From assembly GCA_937931645.1 (NCBI GenBank), contig CALHAR010000003.1, positions 278,952-342,951 of the forward strand: a stretch of DNA of 64,000 nt, in the 5' to 3' direction. A program made the position numbers and the translations under genes. This document shows, in pieces, positions 59,478 through 64,000 of this stretch. The number at the start of each line of letters is the position of its first letter. Position 1 is the first letter of the stretch. The DNA comes from an uncultured Alphaproteobacteria bacterium (GTDB lineage: Bacteria; Pseudomonadota; Alphaproteobacteria; Micavibrionales; Micavibrionaceae). The notes under the pieces are model-generated. The model was not told where the DNA came from, made no database searches, and was given only the letters and a program-made list of their open reading frames with translations.

Positions 59478-59933
59478 TTATCGGTTACGGTTTTGTTCGA
59501 GCTGCTTTTCTAGGGTCTTCGTGAACTCATCTCCATCACGCACATAAGGGACAGCAACCCTTCCCATACCCACACCACCAATCCTAATGGTAGAATACCC
59601 CAAAAAGCGTCCGACAATAGGCTCTTCCAAATGAGCATTCTCAATACGCTCATACCGCGTTTGCACCCAATCCCTTGAAAGAAAGCCATTACGGTATAAA
59701 ACTTTTTTATCCGTCAGGACCAAATGCGTCATCCAATAATGAATAATCGCATTATAGATGGGGTAAATGGCTAAAAATAAAATAATTAACCCGACCAACC
59801 AGTGAAAGACCACCCCAACCAGCAAAGCAACAAAGCCGTAGATAGCAGGCATAACAAACACAATCCAGTGAATGCGCGCATCTAAAACGACGCTCTCCCC
59901 TTCTGTTAACAGATTAGCAATGGCCTTAATCAT
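59478..59933 (-). CDS. Bacterial PH-domain (YdbS-type) membrane protein
   Basis: This small membrane protein of 151 residues has two adjacent transmembrane helices (about 22-41 and 43-62) followed by a bacterial pleckstrin-homology domain (bPH2). The domain shows MTHLVLTDKKVLYRNGFLS, VQTRYERIENAHLEEPIVGR, LGYSTIRIGGVG and VPYVRDGDEFTKTLEKQL. Its function is unknown; relatives occur as single genes or pairs. It is monocistronic, with 159 bases to mltB and about 150 to the tRNA gene on the other strand. Confidence 0.85.
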   Translation of the reverse strand: MIKAIANLLTEGESVVLDARIHWIVFVMPAIYGFVALLVGVVFHWLVGLIILFLAIYPIYNAIIHYWMTHLVLTDKKVLYRNGFLSRDWVQTRYERIENAHLEEPIVGRFLGYSTIRIGGVGMGRVAVPYVRDGDEFTKTLEKQLEQNRNR

Positions 59934-60085
59934 AAAACGCTCTTTACCTGCAAAGTCTCTTTGCTGTTGGTGATATTCACTAAATTATAACATATAATAT
60001 GCAGATTAGCATAATTTAGGCTTTACTCATAAGAGAGGAATCATTAGTTTGCACAGAAGAAATTACCGCACGCATATCTAAATAC

Positions 60086-60176
60086 GGACAGATGGCAGAG
60101 CGGTTGAATGCACCGGTCTTGAAAACCGGCATAGGTGAATAGCCTATCCAGGGTTCGAATCCCTGTCTGTCCGCCA
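60086..60176 (+). tRNA. tRNA-Ser (anticodon UGA)
   Basis: A 91-base class II tRNA. Acceptor GGACAGA (60086-60092) pairs with TCTGTCC (60166-60172), followed by G and encoded CCA. The anticodon stem CCGG(T)/(A)CCGG encloses CTTGAAA with anticodon TGA. The long variable arm ATAGG/CCTAT is typical of serine tRNAs. The T arm is CAGGGTTCGAATCCCTG. It is the only tRNA in the window and marks the border between conserved genes and the accessory right end. Confidence 0.97.
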
Positions 60177-60346
60177 TTTCCCTCTCCCTTTGAAATATTG
60201 AGCAAAATTTACGCAAAGAAATTCTATCGCTCTAATAGTTTTCCACATAACACCAATAACCATAACAAAAACACTTGCTGTTTATGTATAACCTCGCTAC
60301 GATTTTATAATATTCAAACAATATTAACAACTTTAGGGAAATTATA

Positions 60347-60820
60347 ATGCGTACACTTGCTACTACCTCAATTCTTACCGCCTTCACTCTAATTGCCGCA
60401 AGCACCGCAAACGCCGACCCTATAAAAATCAACCATCCAGATACATTGGAACCAAGACTAGAGTCTCCTATCTCAATGAAAGTCGACACATGTACAGCGG
60501 ATGGTTTCTTACTCACCACTACATTTGATGTACAGTTCTTCACAGAAGCTGAATCTGGGCGTCATGGAACATTCCATACTGGAAATGCTGCTGTAGCTTT
60601 AGGTGAAATGTGGTCAAGCGCAACAAAAAATAGTTCATCTCATCTTTATCGTCCAGAAAATCGAGAAAGCTTACAAGAAATAGCATCTTTGATAAACGAG
60701 GCGATGCTTAGAGATCGAATCCCCGAGCAAAAATATGGGCGTTATGGTTATACAAGTGTCGACGTAGAACTGAAGAATATTCACTGCGGCACCTACACCT
60801 TAAGCAGTCTTGGTAGATAA
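60347..60820 (+). CDS. Hypothetical exported protein
   Basis: I do not recognise a family. The 157 residues have a clear signal peptide (about 1-23, AFTLIAASTANA then DP). The mature protein is mostly beta-like and polar, with two cysteines (VDTCTADG and NIHCGTY) that could form a disulfide in the periplasm. AGGGA lies 10 bases before ATG 60347, and a TATAAT (60306-60311) is placed as a possible -10, without a good -35 at the right distance. The gene is A+T-rich and stands alone after the tRNA. Confidence 0.65.
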   Translation: MRTLATTSILTAFTLIAASTANADPIKINHPDTLEPRLESPISMKVDTCTADGFLLTTTFDVQFFTEAESGRHGTFHTGNAAVALGEMWSSATKNSSSHLYRPENRESLQEIASLINEAMLRDRIPEQKYGRYGYTSVDVELKNIHCGTYTLSSLGR

Positions 60821-60915
60821 CCTTAATTAAGCTTTCTAAGATATAAATCAAATTGTACACCATCAAAGCAAACAGACACCCCTTCCTCTGAACTAGAATA
60901 TAAAATAATTAAATC

Positions 60916-60944
60916 TTGACAAATTTACATAATTGCTATATATT
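60916..60944 (+). promoter_or_regulatory. Near-consensus sigma-70 promoter for the 60989 gene
   Basis: TTGACA (60916-60921), a 17-base spacer and TATATT (60939-60944): a perfect -35 and 5/6 -10. It lies 44 bases before ATG 60989. It is the best promoter match I see in the window. Confidence 0.7.
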
Positions 60945-60988
60945 GAAACAATATTCATTTATAAGTAGGCTTAAAAAGGAATAGAAAT

Positions 60989-61396
60989 ATGACATTAGAA
61001 GTTCACCTTAAAATAAAATCAACAGCCTTGTTGACACGTTTGTGGGAAGCTGCAGAGCCTGGTAATAGTTTAGACTATATTAAAGAAATAATGCGTCCTA
61101 GAAGTATCTCTGTACCAACAACAGAAGATACAACTGCAATCCGTCTAACAGCACTCCAGCGACAGCTTCATGCTACCCCACTAATGCAAGGGCAAACGGA
61201 TGATACTGTTAAGATGGTTATTCCCAACGATGATCTATGTGAAGATCTATTGGTCGAAGTAGGTAAGTTAATGGCAATAGGCGGAACAACACGACCTATG
61301 TTTTCGCAAGCTGTTGTTTATGACAAAAGTAATCCAAACAATGGTCCGCATGGTAAAATCGTAAAAATGATTAACCCCGCCCCTAAGGCTTTATAA
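60989..61396 (+). CDS. Hypothetical protein
   Basis: I do not recognise a family. The 135-residue product is soluble by appearance, with no signal peptide or membrane helix. It has an amphipathic N-terminal segment (VHLKIKSTALLTRLWEAAE) and a second half containing IPNDDLCEDLLVEVGKLMA and RPMFSQAVVYDKSNPNNG. AAAGGA lies 9 bases before ATG 60989, and a near-consensus promoter sits upstream, so strong independent expression is likely. It lies between the tRNA-Ser-adjacent orphan and the ABC transport genes. Confidence 0.65.
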   Translation: MTLEVHLKIKSTALLTRLWEAAEPGNSLDYIKEIMRPRSISVPTTEDTTAIRLTALQRQLHATPLMQGQTDDTVKMVIPNDDLCEDLLVEVGKLMAIGGTTRPMFSQAVVYDKSNPNNGPHGKIVKMINPAPKAL

Positions 61397-61434
61397 GAAA
61401 TCATTATACAACCCCACTACTTATAAATCATTGC

Positions 61435-61452
61435 CCCTAAAGGATTTTAGGG
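61435..61452 (+). other. Perfect 7-bp hairpin upstream of the ABC permease
   Basis: CCCTAAA (61435-61441) pairs with TTTAGGG (61446-61452) around GGAT. It is 13 bases before ATG 61466, and the 3' arm contains the only AGG-type ribosome binding site. No T-run follows, so a terminator is unlikely; an operator or translational control element is possible. Confidence 0.35.
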
Positions 61453-61465
61453 TATAAATGATGTT

Positions 61466-62128
61466 ATGTCGGTTTTAGATATTTTAATAAATTATTACCC
61501 TGCCTTCTTAAAAGGCTTGATAGTGACCCTAGAGCTTTCGGCCATTGTCTGGGTTTGTGGCTTGGTTTTGGGCGGTGCATTGGGGCTGGCGGGCGCACGC
61601 TATCACGCGGTTGCCGTGCCTTCTCGCATTTTTTCTTTCTTACTGGGCGGTATTCCGCTGTTGGTTTTCTTATTCTGGTTGCACTATCCCGCGCAGGCGG
61701 TATTTGACCTTGTGATTGATCCCTTTTATACAGCGGCCTTTACCTTTGCCATCGTCAATATCTTTGCGGTGGCGGATATTGTACGCGGGGCGTTGGAAGA
61801 TTTTTCACAGCAATATCTGACCGCCGCCAAAGTCACGGGTCTCACCCGCAATCAAACTATTTTTAAAATTCAATTTCCCCTGATCCTCAGGCAAGTTTTA
61901 CCGGGATTATTATTACTTCAAGTAACGATGTTGCATGTCACACTTTTTGCTTCATTAATTTCGGTTGAAGAACTGTTCCGTGTGGCGCAACGTATCAACG
62001 CACAAATTTACCGCCCTGTTGAGATTTATACCGCGCTCGGGTTATTTTTCCTCGCCGTATCCCTCCCCATTAATGGCTTCGCCCTGTGGTTAAAGGCGCG
62101 TTTCACCCGTGACATTTCCGAACAATAG
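61466..62128 (+). CDS. Amino-acid-type ABC transporter permease
   Basis: This is an inner-membrane subunit of a polar-amino-acid (HisM/GlnP) family ABC importer. The 220 residues have about five transmembrane helices (about 12-38, 50-72, 84-104, 145-170, 188-210). The EAA loop that docks the ATPase is in QYLTAAKVTGLTRNQTIFKI, followed by QFPLILRQVLPG. Substrate is unknown. The start at ATG 61466 has a poorly spaced ribosome binding site inside a hairpin. A tandem series of binding-protein genes starts 9 bases downstream. No ATPase gene is in the window, so it is probably to the right or elsewhere. Confidence 0.88.
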   Translation: MSVLDILINYYPAFLKGLIVTLELSAIVWVCGLVLGGALGLAGARYHAVAVPSRIFSFLLGGIPLLVFLFWLHYPAQAVFDLVIDPFYTAAFTFAIVNIFAVADIVRGALEDFSQQYLTAAKVTGLTRNQTIFKIQFPLILRQVLPGLLLLQVTMLHVTLFASLISVEELFRVAQRINAQIYRPVEIYTALGLFFLAVSLPINGFALWLKARFTRDISEQ

Positions 62129-62137
62129 GAGAGAAAA

Positions 62138-63031
62138 ATGAAACCAGTATATTTAAGTGCTTTAACATTACTTTTGGCTGGAATAGTCAGCTATGCCACC
62201 ACCAAGGCCGTGCAACCAACAGCATCCTCCTCCAGCACGACCAAAATAACATCAAAAAAATCTGATGAATCCGTTTATGACCGCGTTATCCGTACAGGTA
62301 AAATACGATGTGGGTATAATACTGAACCTCCTATGTTAGAAATAGATCCAAACACTGGAAAAGTATTTGGAGCAACCGTCGATATGGTTGAAAGGATTGG
62401 AAGCCTTCTATCTTTAGAAATAGAATGGACAGAACAAGTTGGCTGGAGCGAAATGACCGCTGGTTTACACGCCAATAGATATGATCTTATCTGTAACGGG
62501 AAATGGGTCTTTGCTCCACAGGCACGCGGCGGACAATTTACACCAGCCTTATATTACACAGCAGTTCACGCCTATGGTCGTGCCGATGAAGAACGGTTTG
62601 ATACAAATTTAAGTAATCTAAACAGTCCTGAATACACATTAACAAGCATGGATGGAGAAATTAACTTTTATATATCTCACGATAAATTTCCTCAAACTAA
62701 AAAGCTTGAATACCCTGCCCTCACAAGTAATGCAGAACTTATTTTATCTGTATTAAACAAAAAGGCAGATGCCACTTTTATGGCTGCCTTTGTTGGAAAC
62801 GACTACATGGATAACAACCCTGGCAAAATTAAACAACTTACAGAACAGCCTATATGGGTTTTTGACACAGCACTAATGTACAAAACGGGAGAGGCTAAAT
62901 TTGGAGGTATCTTAGACGCGGCTATCAGACAGTTACATTCCGCTGGTTTCATTAACGAAACACTAGATAAACATAACGTTAAAAAGCAAGAAACCCTCCG
63001 CGTTGGGAAACCCTATGAGGTAACGCAATGA
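62138..63031 (+). CDS. Family 3 solute-binding protein, array copy 1
   Basis: This is a periplasmic amino-acid-type binding protein (SBP_bac_3) of 297 residues. An N-terminal hydrophobic segment (about 4-22, VYLSALTLLLAGIVSYATT) is a signal peptide or uncleaved anchor, since no strong cleavage site is seen. A Ser/Thr linker (about 30-45) follows, then the domain start VYDRVIRTGKIRCGYNTEPP. The family pattern continues with DPNTGKVFGATVDMVERIG and NRYDLICNGKW. AGGAG lies 7 bases before ATG 62138. The stop overlaps copy 2 (ATGA). Ends are nearly identical in DNA to copy 2, but the core is not. Confidence 0.88.
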   Translation: MKPVYLSALTLLLAGIVSYATTKAVQPTASSSSTTKITSKKSDESVYDRVIRTGKIRCGYNTEPPMLEIDPNTGKVFGATVDMVERIGSLLSLEIEWTEQVGWSEMTAGLHANRYDLICNGKWVFAPQARGGQFTPALYYTAVHAYGRADEERFDTNLSNLNSPEYTLTSMDGEINFYISHDKFPQTKKLEYPALTSNAELILSVLNKKADATFMAAFVGNDYMDNNPGKIKQLTEQPIWVFDTALMYKTGEAKFGGILDAAIRQLHSAGFINETLDKHNVKKQETLRVGKPYEVTQ

Positions 63032-63089
63032 AACCAGTATATTTAAGTGCTTTAACATTACTTTTGGCTGGAATAGTCAGCTATGCCAC
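63008..63089 (+). repeat. 82-bp direct repeat across the copy 1/copy 2 junction
   Basis: This runs from AAACCCTATGAGGTAACGCA, the last codons of copy 1, through the ATGA overlap into the signal region of copy 2. It is identical to 63898-63979 by direct comparison. It includes the GAGG ribosome binding site for the next gene. Confidence 0.9.
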
Positions 63090-63921
63090 TACCAAGGCCG
63101 TGCAACCGACATCCTCCTCCTCCAACACCACCGAAGTAGCATCAAAAAAATCTGATGAATCCGTTTATGACCGCGTCATCCGTACAGGTAAAATACGATG
63201 TGGTTATATTGTATGGCCCCCTTTTATAAACAAAGACCCAAACACCAATAAGTATTCTGGCATTATATATGATTTTGCTTCTACTTTAGCTAAATCCATG
63301 GAACTTGATCTTGTGATGGCAGAAGAGTTTGGTCTTGCAACTTATCTTCAAGACTTAAATAACGGCCGTTTTGATGTTGAATGCTCTGGTGGTTGGTCTA
63401 ACGCCCGACGTGGTAAATTAGCGGAATACAGCATGCCTATCGCTTACTTTCCAATTGTAGCCGTTGGTAGAATCGATCAAAAGCAAAATGATAGTGAATT
63501 AGACTGGATTAATGATAGCTCAATAAAAGTCTCCGTCATTGATGGGGAAACATCAAGTGTTGTCCGGAATCTCGCGTTTCCAAAATCGCAAGCTGTTGAA
63601 TTACCCAATATTCAAAACTCTAGCGACTTGTTGATGCAAGTTGTTACAAAGAAGGCAGATGTTACGTTTACTGATGTTCCCTCTATCTTAACTTTTCAAA
63701 AAAATAATCCTGGTAAAGTGAAAATTTTAAGTAACAGTCCCGTCAGGATAGTACCCATTAACATGGCATTACCTGCTGGAGCTTTTCGTCTAAAAGGGGC
63801 TATTGATACAGCCATCCAAGAATTACTAAATGACGGCGTTATTGATAGTATTTTAGATAAGTATGACCCTGAGAAGAAAATCATTTTACGCGTCGCCAAA
63901 CCCTATGAGGTAACGCAATGA
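63028..63921 (+). CDS. Family 3 solute-binding protein, array copy 2
   Basis: This is a second binding protein, also exactly 297 residues. The first about 61 residues (signal region, linker, VYDRVIRTGKIRCGY) and the last residues (AKPYEVTQ) match copy 1. The core (about 62-285) is strongly diverged: IVWPPFINKDPNTNKYSGI, NNGRFDVECSGGWS and VTKKADVTFTDVPSIL, so a different ligand is likely. Its ribosome binding site (GAGG) is encoded by the PYEVTQ codons of copy 1, and its own end carries the same signal for copy 3. Confidence 0.88.
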   Translation: MKPVYLSALTLLLAGIVSYATTKAVQPTSSSSNTTEVASKKSDESVYDRVIRTGKIRCGYIVWPPFINKDPNTNKYSGIIYDFASTLAKSMELDLVMAEEFGLATYLQDLNNGRFDVECSGGWSNARRGKLAEYSMPIAYFPIVAVGRIDQKQNDSELDWINDSSIKVSVIDGETSSVVRNLAFPKSQAVELPNIQNSSDLLMQVVTKKADVTFTDVPSILTFQKNNPGKVKILSNSPVRIVPINMALPAGAFRLKGAIDTAIQELLNDGVIDSILDKYDPEKKIILRVAKPYEVTQ

Positions 63922-63979
63922 AACCAGTATATTTAAGTGCTTTAACATTACTTTTGGCTGGAATAGTCAGCTATGCCAC
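63898..63979 (+). repeat. 82-bp direct repeat across the copy 2/copy 3 junction
   Basis: Identical to 63008-63089, exactly 890 bases further on. The regular spacing shows that copies 1 and 2 have the same length without net insertion or deletion despite their diverged cores. Confidence 0.9.
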
Positions 63980-64000
63980 CACCAAGGCCGTGCAACCAAC
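63918..64000 (+). CDS. Family 3 solute-binding protein, array copy 3 (5' end only)
   Basis: The 83 bases before the right edge are identical to the first 83 bases of copy 1 (62138-62220) and differ from copy 2 at two positions. They encode the same hydrophobic N-terminus and the start of the linker. The gene is cut by the window; its core, and whether further copies or the missing ATPase follow, cannot be seen. Confidence 0.85.
   Translation, partial: MKPVYLSALTLLLAGIVSYATTKAVQP

Noticed and set aside
60166..60176. Duplicate of the tRNA-Ser 3' end as an island attachment site
   Set aside because: No second copy of the tRNA 3' end was seen by reading the remaining sequence to the right edge, and no integrase is present, so an island boundary cannot be claimed from this window.
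61435..61452. Intrinsic terminator between the 60989 gene and the permease
   Set aside because: The stem is perfect but is followed by TATAAATG, not a T-run, on the plus strand.
62138..64000. Regular direct repeats suggesting a CRISPR-like array
   Set aside because: The period is 890 bases, and the repeats are the coding ends of full-length binding-protein genes, so it is a tandem gene family.

Overview
This window is a 64 kb chromosomal segment from an alphaproteobacterium of low to moderate G+C. The assignment rests on gene order: rseP-bamA-skp-lpxD-fabZ-lpxA-lpxI-lpxB against gltA-gltX, comEC/lexA/trpCDG, ppiD-trpE, tpiA-secG-pyrG-kdsA-eno-ftsB-pdhABC-lpdA-lipA, ntrY-ntrX-trkA-hfq-hflX-mazG and mltB-rlpA-dacC-tmk-holB-metG-tatD are all runs typical of that class. 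A fused ispDF, a lipoyl domain on the pyruvate dehydrogenase E1 beta subunit, and a GTTC-N7-GTTC LexA operator in front of lexA agree with it. I cannot place it more finely; a Rhodospirillales- or Micavibrio-like lineage is a guess. No rRNA, insertion sequence, prophage or CRISPR array is visible, and there is one tRNA (Ser-UGA).

Region by region: 1-8352 (+) is outer-membrane assembly and lipid A synthesis. 8355-11172 (-) holds citrate synthase and glutamyl-tRNA synthetase. 11221-13356 (+) is comEC, convergent with lexA-trpC-trpD-trpG (-). 16506-18483 (+) holds a polysaccharide-deacetylase-like gene and an orphan, and 18487-21909 (-) is ppiD-trpE. 22061-36291 (+) is a long central-metabolism stretch from triosephosphate isomerase, SecG, CTP synthase and Kdo-8-P synthase through enolase and FtsB to the pyruvate dehydrogenase complex and lipoyl synthase, ending in a kinase-like gene and a RatA/Coq10-like gene (to 37423). 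37413-39592 (-) is pncC-pgpA-ispDF. 39714-48902 (+) is ntrYX-trkA-dat-HAD-hfq-hflX-IMPase. 48917-59933 (-) runs from mazG through formaldehyde detoxification (frmB, frmA) and the tatD-metG-holB-tmk-dacC-rlpA-mltB group to a PH-domain membrane protein. From 60086 (tRNA-Ser) to the right edge the content is accessory: two orphans, an amino-acid-type ABC permease and a tandem array of solute-binding proteins.

The conserved operons are repeatedly interrupted by small accessory genes that keep the reading direction and use overlapping or nearly touching starts and stops: a GNAT between fabZ and lpxA, a GxxExxY gene with terminal inverted repeats between kdsA and eno, four small genes inside the pdh-lip operon, and a P-loop kinase between lipA and ratA. 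The strongest unusual signal is the solute-binding array at 62138-64000: units of exactly 890 bp, each with nearly identical 5' and 3' DNA around a strongly diverged ligand-binding core, with the end of each unit carrying the ribosome binding site of the next. It continues beyond the window. Other items are a triple GTTC direct repeat in front of lexA, tandem perfect hairpins in front of pyrG, and an AU-rich hairpin that would cover the ribosome binding site of an orphan gene at 17926.
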